A stretch of 64,000 nucleotides of DNA from Panacagrimonas sp. (lineage in GTDB: Bacteria > Pseudomonadota > Gammaproteobacteria > Nevskiales > Nevskiaceae). Made by a program: the position numbers and the translations under genes. Where the stretch lies: the NCBI RefSeq assembly GCF_020697055.1, contig NZ_JAJFBP010000021.1, forward strand, positions 1 through 64,000, read 5' to 3'. How positions within the stretch are numbered: the stretch's first letter is position 1; each line of letters opens with the position of its first letter. The notes under the pieces were generated by a model. The model ran no database searches. It was given only the letters and a program-made list of their open reading frames with translations, and was not told the origin of the DNA. Positions 34,888-43,504 of this stretch are shown in pieces.

Positions 34888-35796
34888 CTATCGGTGTGCG
34901 CTCGCGGCGGCCGGCGGCGCATGGCCCCAGTCGCTGAGCTGCGAATACGTGCGTACCTGCCAGGTCCGGTCATCGACCACGCATCCGCCGTGGCCGAATT
35001 CGACCGCGAATCCCGAGGGAGTCACGGCGTAGAACGAGAACATTCCGTCGTTCGGGTGGTGCCCCAGTCCCATCATGATCGGCACGTCCGCCGCGAGGCA
35101 GCGGTCGTAGGCCAGACCCACGTCGTTGAAGTCGCTGACCTCGACCATGATGTGGTGGACGCGCTTGGGGAACGGCAAAGCGGCGGTCGCGAACGAGTGA
35201 TGCCGTCCGGTTGCGGTGTGGAAGAACGTCGCATCGAAGGGGATCGGTCCGTGCGGCGTCATCAGCGGCGCGCGGATGCGATCGCTCACCTTCAGACCGA
35301 GGCCGTCGCGATGGAACGCAACGGTCTTGGCGTAGTCCTTCGCGGCGGATACGTAGTGCCCGACGCCCAGATCGCCGGTCACGAAATCGCCCCGCAGGAC
35401 CGGCGAGCGGAAAGGTCGCGCCGCATGCGCGGGGCCGTAGAAGAATTCGTGTCGGATGCCGTCCGGATCCGTGCAGACGTGGAGCTGCTCGACGCGACGC
35501 GATGCCGTCAGCGCTACATCACCCGGAGTGGTGGAGATGCCCCGAACCGCCAGTTGCCGAACGTAGGCTTCGAGCGTGTCCGCGGTTTCGAAATGCCATC
35601 CCACGGCAACCAGATCGTCCTCGGGACCGGTCTCGATCCGAAGACGCTGCTCGAACTCGTCCATCCGCAGGACCAGCGAGCCACTGCTTTGGTCGCTGGC
35701 CACCGACATGCCAAGGATCTCGCCCGCGAAAGCCGCCCATCCATCGAGGTCGTTCGATGTCACGCACAGGTAGCCCAGGGAGGAAATTTCCGCCAT
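34888..35796 (-). CDS. bphC: Extradiol dioxygenase, 2,3-dihydroxybiphenyl 1,2-dioxygenase-like (BphC)
   Basis: 302 residues in two VOC-domain halves. The C-terminal half carries the iron ligands: His in DLGVGHYV, His in RVHHIMVEV and Glu in GFAVEFGHGG. MAEISSLGYLCVTSNDLDGW is the typical N-terminus of type I two-domain extradiol enzymes. It cleaves the catechol formed by the dioxygenase/dehydrogenase at the meta position. It is the promoter-proximal gene of the bph-like operon, with a sigma-54 promoter about 60 nt upstream. Confidence 0.93.
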   Translation of the reverse strand: MAEISSLGYLCVTSNDLDGWAAFAGEILGMSVASDQSSGSLVLRMDEFEQRLRIETGPEDDLVAVGWHFETADTLEAYVRQLAVRGISTTPGDVALTASRRVEQLHVCTDPDGIRHEFFYGPAHAARPFRSPVLRGDFVTGDLGVGHYVSAAKDYAKTVAFHRDGLGLKVSDRIRAPLMTPHGPIPFDATFFHTATGRHHSFATAALPFPKRVHHIMVEVSDFNDVGLAYDRCLAADVPIMMGLGHHPNDGMFSFYAVTPSGFAVEFGHGGCVVDDRTWQVRTYSQLSDWGHAPPAAASAHR

Positions 35797-35856
35797 CGGT
35801 GAACCTTCTTCTCGCGCGTTGCGCCGGTGTCTGCTGCACCCGCTCGTGGGTCACAG

Positions 35857-35872
35857 AGCAACCGGCGTGCCA
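35857..35872 (-). promoter_or_regulatory. Sigma-54 (-24/-12) promoter of the bph-like operon
   Basis: On the minus strand, TGGCAC-GCCGG-TTGCT matches the sigma-54 consensus TGGCAC-N5-TTGCW exactly. It is 60 nt upstream of the bphC-like ATG and points into the operon. The adjacent divergent gene encodes a sigma-54 activator. No clear tandem palindrome was found in the remaining 160 bp up to the regulator gene. Confidence 0.88.
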
Positions 35873-36035
35873 TTGCTGCCGCGCTTATGCAGGTCGCTGA
35901 TTCGAAGGGTTGTTCCGGAGACTGCGGCAGCACCACCCTGGTTGACCGCGTGCCCGCGTTTGCTCAAATTCTGAAACCGGTAGAACGGCACGTTCATATT
36001 CCGATGAAGTCTGGATTACCCGAGGAGTCGAGACG

Positions 36036-37823
36036 ATGGCCCGGAACCGCAACGCTCTGGTGAAGCCGAAGGGCAAGTCCAAACGCGATCTCGTTCCCGA
36101 GGACCTGCACTTTCCGGAGGTCCGCGACATCGCCGCCCAGCTGCACTTCAGTCCCGAGCACGGACGGATCTGGCTGGAGGATCGGCGGATGCTGCTGCTG
36201 CACGCGGAATCCTTCTACGGAATGCGCAGCGAACTCGTCGCGCGGCTTGGGCTGGAAGCCGCACGCGGCGTGATCACGCGCATGGGCTATGGCGCCGGTT
36301 CCCGGGATGCCGAGTTCGCCAAGCGTCTGCGTGGCGCCGCGAGCGCATTCGAAGCCTTCGCCGTGGGTCCGCAACTGCACGCGCTCAAAGGCATGGCCGA
36401 AATTCGGCTTCAGCAGTTCCGCATGGACGTGAGCTCGGGCCAGATCTACAGCGAATTCGTGTTCCACGATTCCTTCGAGATCGATCAACCCGTGGGCACG
36501 ACCCTGCTGGCCCACCAAGGTGCGTGCTGGATGCTTGCGGGCTATGCATCGGGCTATGCCAGCGCCTTCATGGCCAAGAACATCCTGGTGCGCGAGGTCG
36601 AGTGTCGCGCCTGTGGGGGCCTGCAGTGCCGCGCAGTCGCTCGACCAGCGGAAGACTGGCCGGACGCGGATCGCGACCTGCAGGACCTGCAGCCCTTCGT
36701 GGGGAAAACGCGCGCGGCGCCGGTCAGGCGCGAATCGCCACGCCGGCTCGCACGCCTGTCCAGGAGTGCATCGCACGCCGATAGCAACGCACCGGTAGGC
36801 GGTTCGATGGCATTCAGCACGATCCTGCACCAGATCAACCGCGTCGCGCCGACTCGCGCGACGGTGCTGCTTCTGGGCGAGAGCGGCGTCGGCAAGAGCC
36901 TGTTCGCGCGCGAGCTGCATGATCGCAGTCCACGCAAGGCGCGCGCTTTCGTCGCCGTGAACTGCGCGGCCATTCCCAACGAATTGCTCGAGTCCGAGTT
37001 GTTCGGCGCCGACCGCGGCGCCTACACCGGTGCGCATGCGCCACGGGGCGGGCGATTCGAACTGGCCGACGGCGGCACGCTATTTCTCGACGAGATCGCC
37101 ACGCTCAGCCTCACCGCGCAGGGCAAGCTGCTGCGGGTCCTGCAGACCGGCGAGTTCGAGCGCCTGGGCAGCACGCGCACGCGCAATGCCGATGTGCGCG
37201 TCATCGCCGCGACCAACGCGGATCTGGCGAAGTCGATCCGTGACGGGACCTTTCGCCAGGACTTGTTCTATCGCCTAAACGTGTTCCCGATCCTGATCCC
37301 GCCCTTGCGCGAGCGGCGCGACGACATTCCGCTTCTCATCGGTCACTACCTGGCGCGATATTCGACCCTGCACGCACGGCGCCTGCCGGGACTGACGCCG
37401 CGCGCGCTGGCGGCCCTGCTCGATCACGACTGGCCCGGCAACGTGCGCGAACTCGAGAACGTGCTGGAGCGCGGCGTGATCCTGGCCGACGAAGGCCAGC
37501 CGCTGGATCGCTCTCACCTCTTCGCCGCGGGCGGCGGCCTGAATCGCGACGTGTTGGAGCTGGGCCGCGCGGGGGAACTGGTCGCACCGCACCGGGAGAC
37601 CCACGCCGATACCGCCGCAGCGGATGCGCTCAAGGAAGTGGGCGCGTGGTTGCACGGGAAGGAGAGCGCCCTCGATTTGCCGGCGACACAGGACCGTCTG
37701 GCGCTGGCGGCGTTGGCTCGGGCAAATGGCAACATGTCCAAGGCGGCGCGCCAGCTCCGGCTGACTCGGGCGCAGCTCGAGTACCGGATCAAGAAGATCC
37801 GCGCGCGCGAACCCGGTGGATAG
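36036..37823 (+). CDS. Second XylR/DmpR-family sigma-54 activator, divergent from the bph-like operon
   Basis: 595 residues. XylR_N (about 25-125) and V4R (about 145-215, ACWMLAGYASGYAS, CRACGGLQC) effector domains are followed by an AAA+ domain with Walker A (LGESGVGKS) and Walker B (GTLFLDEIATL). A Fis helix-turn-helix closes it (NMSKAARQLRLTRAQLEYR). The sigma-54 contact loop reads GAYTGA instead of GAFTGA. The N-terminal extension (KPKGKSKRDLVPED) is basic. It likely senses an aromatic effector and drives the -24/-12 promoter of the divergent operon. Compared with the first DmpR-like protein it has a longer linker of about 35 residues between V4R and AAA+. Confidence 0.9.
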   Translation: MARNRNALVKPKGKSKRDLVPEDLHFPEVRDIAAQLHFSPEHGRIWLEDRRMLLLHAESFYGMRSELVARLGLEAARGVITRMGYGAGSRDAEFAKRLRGAASAFEAFAVGPQLHALKGMAEIRLQQFRMDVSSGQIYSEFVFHDSFEIDQPVGTTLLAHQGACWMLAGYASGYASAFMAKNILVREVECRACGGLQCRAVARPAEDWPDADRDLQDLQPFVGKTRAAPVRRESPRRLARLSRSASHADSNAPVGGSMAFSTILHQINRVAPTRATVLLLGESGVGKSLFARELHDRSPRKARAFVAVNCAAIPNELLESELFGADRGAYTGAHAPRGGRFELADGGTLFLDEIATLSLTAQGKLLRVLQTGEFERLGSTRTRNADVRVIAATNADLAKSIRDGTFRQDLFYRLNVFPILIPPLRERRDDIPLLIGHYLARYSTLHARRLPGLTPRALAALLDHDWPGNVRELENVLERGVILADEGQPLDRSHLFAAGGGLNRDVLELGRAGELVAPHRETHADTAAADALKEVGAWLHGKESALDLPATQDRLALAALARANGNMSKAARQLRLTRAQLEYRIKKIRAREPGG

Positions 37824-38195
37824 GCGCCTTCGCGCCCCACGTGCCAATGCGCCCTCACACGAGTCGGCACCGCCGAGGCTTTCGGTACGACGTGACACGG
37901 CGGATTGCGAGCAGTCCCGAAAATCCTCGGGCGTGATCGTCGGACCATCGCCACCCCGCGTCGCCTGCGCCAGCAGGTCGCGCGACGCGCCGATGTTGCC
38001 TGGCCGATCGTGTCGTCACGGCGCCGCCCTCGCAGATGGGTCGATTGCCTTCTCCACGCGCTCGGACCGCGGCACATGATCGGCGGGGCGTCGGAACATC
38101 CCCGGACCGCTGCGCGTCCCGGCTCTCTTCTACGGACGCCTCGAAGACCTGATCGGCGCCGCAGACTGGTCACGTCGGCCCCTCCCGTGATCGAC
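37824..38195. other. Non-coding stretch with a possible regulator relic
   Basis: 372 bp between the end of the second DmpR-like gene and the end of amidase 1, with no supported gene. Near 38128-38147 a 20-nt segment encoding FYGRLED is identical to a segment of the LuxR/MalT gene at about 48813-48832 (FYGRLEDL). The surrounding frame has no further similarity I can see, so it may be chance or a small relic. No terminator with a T-run is visible. Confidence 0.4.
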
Positions 38196-39638
38196 TCAGT
38201 CGACAGACCTCTGCGACGACCACAGAGGAGCGACGGTCGGCCAAGGTGCGATTTCTTCCAGCTGGCGTCCGAGCTGAAGAAGCGTGTGTTCCGCACCTGG
38301 TCGGCCCACGAACTGTATGCCGACGGGCAGACCGCTCTGCGTCCTGTGGATAGGAAGAGATAGCGCCGGCTGGCCGGTCATATTGAAGACGGCGGTAAAG
38401 GGAGCAAAAGTGAAGATGCGTTCGGTCCATTGCCGGGCGCTCAGCGTCGAGTCGTTCGCGTTGAGGGTGCCGAGCGGGGGCGCCGGTGTCGCGATAGTGG
38501 GCGTTATCAAAATATCGTGGCCGAGGAAGAACTGAGCGAAGCTACGCGTCACTTCATTGGCGGTTGAAAACGCCGCTTGCAAGGCGGAAGCCCTGATTTC
38601 GCCGCCTTCCTTGAAGCAGGCGAAGGTCGTAGCTTCCAGATTGTCGAGGGAGGGCAGCCGACCCGTCTGGTTCGCGACCGACTTGACGAAGTGATGGACG
38701 CACGTGACCCAGATCGTGTGGGTGGCCTCGATGAAGGCCTCGTAGTCCAAGGCCGGCGCACACACTTCGATCTCGTGACCCAACGACTCGCACAGCCGCG
38801 CGGCCAGCTCCGCGCCTTCGATCATCTGCTCATTCACGGGCGCCCCCGACCATGGATGCGTCATGAGCGCGGCTCGTAGTGGTCCTGGCGTCGATCGGCA
38901 GGCGTCGATATAGGAGCTGGTGGGCGATTGGATCTGGTACGGGTCGCCCACTGCGGGACCGTGCACGGCGTCGAGCAACGCCGCGCAATCCCGGATCGTG
39001 CGAGTGAGTGCGAACTCGACCGCGAGGCCGTTGACGGCTTCGCCGACGTCGGGTCCCAACGGCACGCGTCCCCGCGAAGTCTTGAGCCCTACCAGTCCAT
39101 TGCATGCCGCGGGGATCCGAATCGAACCTCCGCCGTCGTTCGCATGCGCGAAGGGCACGATACCCGCGGCGACGGCGGCTCCTGATCCTCCGCTCGATCC
39201 TCCTGCCATCCGGCGGACGTCCCATGGGTTTCTCACGGGCTTGCCGGCGACAGGTTCTGTGGTGGCGCAGTAGCCAAACTCCGGGGCCGCGGTGCGACCG
39301 ATTGTCCGGCAACCTGCTTCTCGCCAACGCTTCATGAGATCGGTGTCGTGCGCCGCAACGACGCCTTTCGAGAGGCGTGAGCCGTTCTCGTTCTTCTTCC
39401 CGGCTGCATGGCAGATCAGATCCTTGATCGCGAACGGCACCCCGGAAAAAATTCCATCTCGATCGTAAGAAAGCGGCTCGTCGAAAACCTCGACAAAGGC
39501 ATTGATCTTCGGATTGAGATCCCGGGCGAGGCCGATCGCACACTCGAGGACCTCGCTAGGCGATACCTGGCGACTTCGCAGTAGTTCCGCGATGCCCGTG
39601 GCATCTCGCGACACGTAGTCAGCTCTGGAGAGGCTCAT
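38196..39638 (-). CDS. Amidase signature-family enzyme, cassette 1
   Basis: 480 residues starting [20 protein letters not shown]. The Ser-cisSer-Lys triad is present: Lys in [13 protein letters not shown], and Ser pair in [15 protein letters not shown]. The family hydrolyses linear amides, anilides and aryl amides. It is clearly paralogous to the amidase at 43505-44950, sharing long blocks such as [14 protein letters not shown] and TSRGRV. It is divergent from a Rieske oxygenase and shares a 119-bp intergenic region with TAGAGCA boxes. A likely role is releasing an aromatic amine or acid for, or after, the oxygenase step (inference). Confidence 0.9.
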   Translation of the reverse strand: MSLSRADYVSRDATGIAELLRSRQVSPSEVLECAIGLARDLNPKINAFVEVFDEPLSYDRDGIFSGVPFAIKDLICHAAGKKNENGSRLSKGVVAAHDTDLMKRWREAGCRTIGRTAAPEFGYCATTEPVAGKPVRNPWDVRRMAGGSSGGSGAAVAAGIVPFAHANDGGGSIRIPAACNGLVGLKTSRGRVPLGPDVGEAVNGLAVEFALTRTIRDCAALLDAVHGPAVGDPYQIQSPTSSYIDACRSTPGPLRAALMTHPWSGAPVNEQMIEGAELAARLCESLGHEIEVCAPALDYEAFIEATHTIWVTCVHHFVKSVANQTGRLPSLDNLEATTFACFKEGGEIRASALQAAFSTANEVTRSFAQFFLGHDILITPTIATPAPPLGTLNANDSTLSARQWTERIFTFAPFTAVFNMTGQPALSLPIHRTQSGLPVGIQFVGRPGAEHTLLQLGRQLEEIAPWPTVAPLWSSQRSVD

Positions 39639-39682
39639 TGGTTCTGCTCCTAGTTAAAAGCCGCACGGAAATGTTGACGCCC

Positions 39683-39720
39683 TAAATAGAGCACGCTATA
39701 CGTAGAGCATGGTATATATC
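39683..39720. promoter_or_regulatory. Operator-like boxes between amidase 1 and Rieske oxygenase 1
   Basis: Two degenerate inverted sites stand side by side: AATAGAGCACGCTATA (about 39685-39700) and GTAGAGCATGGTATATA (about 39702-39718). Both contain the TAGAGCA core found in the perfect palindrome of cassette 2 (45055-45072). The position between divergent genes, next to a TetR gene of the same cassette, suggests a TetR operator controlling both directions. Confidence 0.6.
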
Positions 39721-39757
39721 AAAAAGTGTGTATTCAAGTCGGACACGAGGAGACCCA

Positions 39758-41224
39758 ATGAAAACGAAAGCGGAAGACCGGATTGAGCGACCGATCGTGG
39801 ATGGGACACCGGGCCGAGGCGGCACCGCGCTCGACCCAACCCTCATGCCGACTGTCGCCTCATATCTGGCGGCCGATCGAGGCCGCGTCCCGGAGAGCCT
39901 GAAGGAACGCAGCGTCCGCGACTACGGCGCGGACTTGATGGGCAAGGAGTGCTACGTCTCACCCGACTGGCAGAAGCGTGAGTTCGAAAAGGTCTGGCGC
40001 CGTGTCTGGCAACTCGCTTGCCTGGAACAGGACATACCCAAAGTGGGCGACCACCTGGAGTATCAGATCTCGAACCAGTCGATCCTGGTGGTCCGGCAGT
40101 CGGAGACACAGGTTCGCGCTTTTTTCAACGCTTGCCGGCATCGAGGTAATCGCCTGAAGACCGGGTGCGGCAACAGCCGCGAAATCAGGTGCAGCTTCCA
40201 CGCTTGGGCGTGGAACCTCGACGGAACGTTGAAAGACGTCCCTTGCCGGTGGGATTTTCCCGGCATCCGCGATGAAGACTTTGGCCTGGTGCAATGCAAG
40301 GTCGAAGTGTGGAACGGACTGGTTTTCATCAACCTCGATCCCAACGCAGAACCGTTGGAGAAATTCCTGGGCGAGGATTTGTTGCGACACTTCTCGCAGT
40401 GGCCTTCCCTCGCAACCCGCTGGAAGGCGGTCCACATCGCCAAGGAACTCAAATGCAACTGGAAGGTGGCGATCGAGGCTTTCGTCGAGGCGTATCACGC
40501 CTTCAAGGTCCACCCCCAATGGATCAACTACGCGGGTGACGCCAATACCCAATACGACGCCTACGGCCTCCATGCACGATTCATTGTCGCGCTCGGAGTG
40601 CCCAGCCCGCACCGACGATCGAGCATATCGGAGCAGGCGATCGTCGAGTCCATGGTCACGACCGAGTTCGCAGACGCGTGGACCACGTCTACCGGTGCAC
40701 CGATGCCGATCCCGACGGTGCCGGAAGGGCGCTCTGCTCGTGACGTGCTCTCAGATCTTCGCCGAGACGTGCTGAAATCGCGGACGGGCGTCGACTACTC
40801 GCAGGCCAGCGACACCCAGATGCTGGACCTGATCGAATATTGGATCTTCCCCAACATCTGCATCTGGGTGGGCGAGGGAGGCCCGCTGATCTACCGCTCG
40901 CGACCAAACGGGGATGATCCGAATTCCTGCACGTGGGAAACAATGGTCCTGCTCCCCCATGCAGAAGGGGCGGAACGGCCAGCTGCGGCCAAACCAAACG
41001 TCATTCCGTCGGGGACCAGTTATGTGCAAGGCGCGCCGGAACTGGGACGAAGCGCCCCGGTATTCGACCAGGACGCGAACAACCTCGAGAAGATGCAGTT
41101 GGGCATCCACTCGCTCGGCTTCCAGGGGCCCCTGTTCGGACGCTATATGGAGATGAACATCCGCCAGTTCCACCGGAACCTGGATCTGTGGATGTCGTCG
41201 GACGCCGTTCCGACGGGGAGCTAA
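39758..41224 (+). CDS. Rieske non-heme iron oxygenase alpha subunit, cassette 1
   Basis: 488 residues from ATG 39758 (MKTKAEDRIERPIVDG), chosen because GAGGAGA lies 5 nt upstream; an earlier GTG lacks one. Rieske ligands are CRHRG and CSFHAW. Mononuclear iron ligands are the two His in EAYHAFKVHPQ, preceded by the acidic VEAF region. No beta subunit or Rieske ferredoxin accompanies it, so it is probably an alpha-only oxygenase of the hydroxylase/demethylase kind. It is followed at once by tetR and rubredoxin genes and is paralogous to 45112-46563. Substrate unknown. Confidence 0.9.
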   Translation: MKTKAEDRIERPIVDGTPGRGGTALDPTLMPTVASYLAADRGRVPESLKERSVRDYGADLMGKECYVSPDWQKREFEKVWRRVWQLACLEQDIPKVGDHLEYQISNQSILVVRQSETQVRAFFNACRHRGNRLKTGCGNSREIRCSFHAWAWNLDGTLKDVPCRWDFPGIRDEDFGLVQCKVEVWNGLVFINLDPNAEPLEKFLGEDLLRHFSQWPSLATRWKAVHIAKELKCNWKVAIEAFVEAYHAFKVHPQWINYAGDANTQYDAYGLHARFIVALGVPSPHRRSSISEQAIVESMVTTEFADAWTTSTGAPMPIPTVPEGRSARDVLSDLRRDVLKSRTGVDYSQASDTQMLDLIEYWIFPNICIWVGEGGPLIYRSRPNGDDPNSCTWETMVLLPHAEGAERPAAAKPNVIPSGTSYVQGAPELGRSAPVFDQDANNLEKMQLGIHSLGFQGPLFGRYMEMNIRQFHRNLDLWMSSDAVPTGS

Positions 41225-41225
41225 G

Positions 41226-42011
41226 ATGGCGCTTAACATGACTCTCGACGCGCGATGCGCGTCCCCTTGGACTGATATGGCAGGAAAGGATCCGATAAAT
41301 GAACCCGACTGGCGCGAACGACGCCGGACATCGATGCGGGAGGCGATCCTGGCCAAAGCGGAGGAGTTGATCCGCCAAACAAAGGGGACCAACTTCACGA
41401 TGCGAAAGCTCGCGGAGAAAGCCGGAGTCGCGCAAGCGACGCCCTACCTTTTGCTGGGGTCGAAGGATGCAATGCTGTATCGCCTGATGATGGACTGTGT
41501 CCAGGCGATCGACGAGCAGCTGCATGGGACACATGTCAGCGATCCGATAGAACACATCCTCACCGTCGCACAGGTCTCGGCAGACTTTTACGCCAAGGAC
41601 CCGGTCCTTTATCGGCCGCTCCTCGGTTTTCTGTCGGCCACCGACAACCCGGAGCACCATCCCATGCTGTTCGGGCGGGCCATGCGACTGTGGGAACCTG
41701 CGATCCAGCGAGGTGTGGCGGCTGGCGTTCTTTTGCCCTCTTTAAGGGTTGAGGTATACGAGCGCCAACTCCTGATGAATTTCGTCGGGGTGCTTCAGTT
41801 CTGGATACAGGGTGAGATCAACGAGGTGGGGCTTCGCAATCACGTCCTGTACGGCACCGCCTTGACCTTGGTCCCGAATGTGGCGGTCAAGCATCGCGAA
41901 AAGATCATCGAACGCGTCGTGAGCCTCGAAAAACTGCTGCCCGCGCAGCTGATGAAGCCCGCGTCGGTCCGCAAGGCCGCGCGTAAAAAGGTCGCCCACC
42001 TTTCTACCTGA
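41226..42011 (+). CDS. TetR-family regulator, cassette 1
   Basis: 261 residues. The N-terminal helix-turn-helix is FTMRKLAEKAGVAQATPYLLL, and the ligand-binding region contains FYAKDPVLYRPLLGFLSATD. The ATG follows the oxygenase stop by one base (TAAGATG) with GGGGAG upstream, so both are on one transcript. An internal ATG near MAGKDPINEPDWRERRR is possible. A basic tail (RKAARKKVAHLST) is unusual for TetR. It is paralogous to the TetR of cassette 2 and probably represses the divergent amidase/oxygenase promoters. Confidence 0.88.
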   Translation: MALNMTLDARCASPWTDMAGKDPINEPDWRERRRTSMREAILAKAEELIRQTKGTNFTMRKLAEKAGVAQATPYLLLGSKDAMLYRLMMDCVQAIDEQLHGTHVSDPIEHILTVAQVSADFYAKDPVLYRPLLGFLSATDNPEHHPMLFGRAMRLWEPAIQRGVAAGVLLPSLRVEVYERQLLMNFVGVLQFWIQGEINEVGLRNHVLYGTALTLVPNVAVKHREKIIERVVSLEKLLPAQLMKPASVRKAARKKVAHLST

Positions 42012-42087
42012 GCGCCCGCGGTCCCGTCAGCATCGGAGCGTCTTCCAATGACCGGTGGGTCGTATCGTCCAAATACAGGACTGAGCC

Positions 42088-42279
42088 ATGACTGAACTTC
42101 GCCACAACGTTTGGACCTGCGCGCTGTGCAACTTCATTTATGACGAAGCAAATGGCCTTCCAGAGGACGGGCTCTCGCCCGGCACGCGTTGGGAGGACGT
42201 CCCTGAGGACTGGTTCTGCCCCGAATGTGGCGCCGTGAAGTGCCAATTCGACAGGGTCGAAGTCTCCGTGCAGCAGTAA
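42088..42279 (+). CDS. Rubredoxin, cassette 1
   Basis: 63 residues. The Fe(Cys)4 site is formed by CALC (in [16 protein letters not shown]) and CPEC (in [10 protein letters not shown]), with [16 protein letters not shown] typical of rubredoxins. The usual Gly after the first CxxC is replaced by Asn. It sits 76 nt behind tetR in an oxygenase operon that has no ferredoxin, making it the probable electron donor or relay for the Rieske oxygenase (inference). No rubredoxin reductase gene is in the window. Confidence 0.9.
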   Translation: MTELRHNVWTCALCNFIYDEANGLPEDGLSPGTRWEDVPEDWFCPECGAVKCQFDRVEVSVQQ

Positions 42280-42463
42280 GGGCGGCCGTGGGTACACCGT
42301 TTCTGCCGTCGGGCACGGCTGGAGAGAGCCCACACGAAAGTAACGCTCTTCGAACCCCCGTCTGCTGTGCGCAATAAATGCGTGCATACGATCACGACCT
42401 CGCCGCGTAGTGGATTCGGGGTTCTGTCTTCAAAGGCTGCGCTCGGTCGCAGAGCGAATATTT

Positions 42464-42480
42464 CGGGCAAACCTTGCCCG
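42464..42480 (-). terminator. Weak hairpin after the glyoxalase II-like gene
   Basis: CGGGCAA-ACC-TTGCCCG forms a perfect 7-bp stem 10 nt beyond the stop of the minus-strand hydrolase gene. On that strand it is followed by AAATATT rather than a T-run, so termination is uncertain. Confidence 0.35.
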
Positions 42481-42489
42481 AAGACGGAT

Positions 42490-43344
42490 TCACAACCGAC
42501 CTGTGCCCCCGAACCCGTCTTTCCACTCCCGCAGGATGGCCAAGACCTCCGTTTCGCTCTCGAGAGAACGGCCTGCTCGTCTTTCTGCGGAGGCCCGCAC
42601 TGCCGGAACGGAGGTCCTGAGAAATGGATTGATGGATTTCTCCGCCTCGAGGCCGGCCGGCAGTGTCGGTAGACCGGCGGACCTGAGGCTCCTCACTCTC
42701 GCCGCATATCGCTCCAGTTCGCGATTACCCGGCTCCACCTCAAGCGCGAACTGGATGTTCGCAGCCGTATATTCATGCCCGCAGTAGACCAATGTACTGC
42801 CGGGGAGCGCGCCGAGCGCCTGCAGTGACCGATGCATCTGCGCAGGCGTGCCCTCCAGGATGCGTCCGCACCCTGCCGAAAACAGCGCATCACCGCAGAA
42901 CAGAATGGCTGGAGATGAGGGCACGACGTACGCGACATGTTCGAGCGTGTGGCCTGGTACGCCGATGACCTCGCAGCTGACACCGCAAATCGAAATCGTC
43001 TCTCCGTGCCCGATTGTATGGGTGATGCCTCTGATCGCGCCCTTCTCTGTTTCCGGACCGTAAACCGGCACAAACCGCGATCGGGTGAGTGCCGGAACTC
43101 CATCCACATGATCGGAATGGTGGTGTGTGATCAGGATTCCGGCCAGATCGAGGTGAAGCCGGTGGAGCGCCGCCTGAACGGGCGCGGCTTCTCCCGGATC
43201 GACGACGAGCGCCTGTCCTTGATTTGCCAGGATCCAAATGTAGTTGTCATGGAATACGCGCACTCCATGGACATCCGGGTGCGCGATCAGGGTCGGGTGC
43301 TCCTGGCGCCGCGCCGTTTGATCGGCGATCGCTTGCACGGGCAT
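42490..43344 (-). CDS. gloB: Hydroxyacylglutathione hydrolase-like metallo-beta-lactamase (glyoxalase II)
   Basis: 284 residues. The binuclear metal motif THHHSDHVDG, GVPGHTLEHVAYV, LFCGDALFSAGCGRI and YCGHEYTAANIQFAL are diagnostic of glyoxalase II. The N-terminal 25 residues before VRVFHDNYIWIL are longer than usual. It hydrolyses S-lactoylglutathione or another acyl-glutathione thioester. It lies between the two amidase/oxygenase cassettes, convergent with rubredoxin 1 and separated by 160 bp from amidase 2 on the same strand. Confidence 0.88.
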   Translation of the reverse strand: MPVQAIADQTARRQEHPTLIAHPDVHGVRVFHDNYIWILANQGQALVVDPGEAAPVQAALHRLHLDLAGILITHHHSDHVDGVPALTRSRFVPVYGPETEKGAIRGITHTIGHGETISICGVSCEVIGVPGHTLEHVAYVVPSSPAILFCGDALFSAGCGRILEGTPAQMHRSLQALGALPGSTLVYCGHEYTAANIQFALEVEPGNRELERYAARVRSLRSAGLPTLPAGLEAEKSINPFLRTSVPAVRASAERRAGRSLESETEVLAILREWKDGFGGTGRL

Positions 43345-43504
43345 TCACCGGTTGACGCCGGTGACGGTGCTCCGATCCGGGCGAGCGTGCTATTTGAAGA
43401 CCGCATTCGTCATTCCTCGTGGCGCTCGAACGTCCGGGCGAAAACGGGCGTGCCGCAGCGGGCCGACTCACAGCTGTCCTTCATCGACGCTCGGACTCCT
43501 CCTG

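Noticed and set aside
35873..36035. Possible TGAA-N17-TTCA and similar imperfect repeats as activator sites for the bph-like operon
   Set aside because: Too degenerate; no tandem pair at a helical spacing like that in the phenol operon.
37840..37860. GGCGC-CTTC-GCGCC hairpin after the second DmpR-like gene
   Set aside because: Only a 5-bp stem and no T-run, so it is not supported as a terminator.
39728..39757. GTG start for Rieske oxygenase 1
   Set aside because: The ATG 30 nt downstream has a proper ribosome binding site, and the extra residues include that site.
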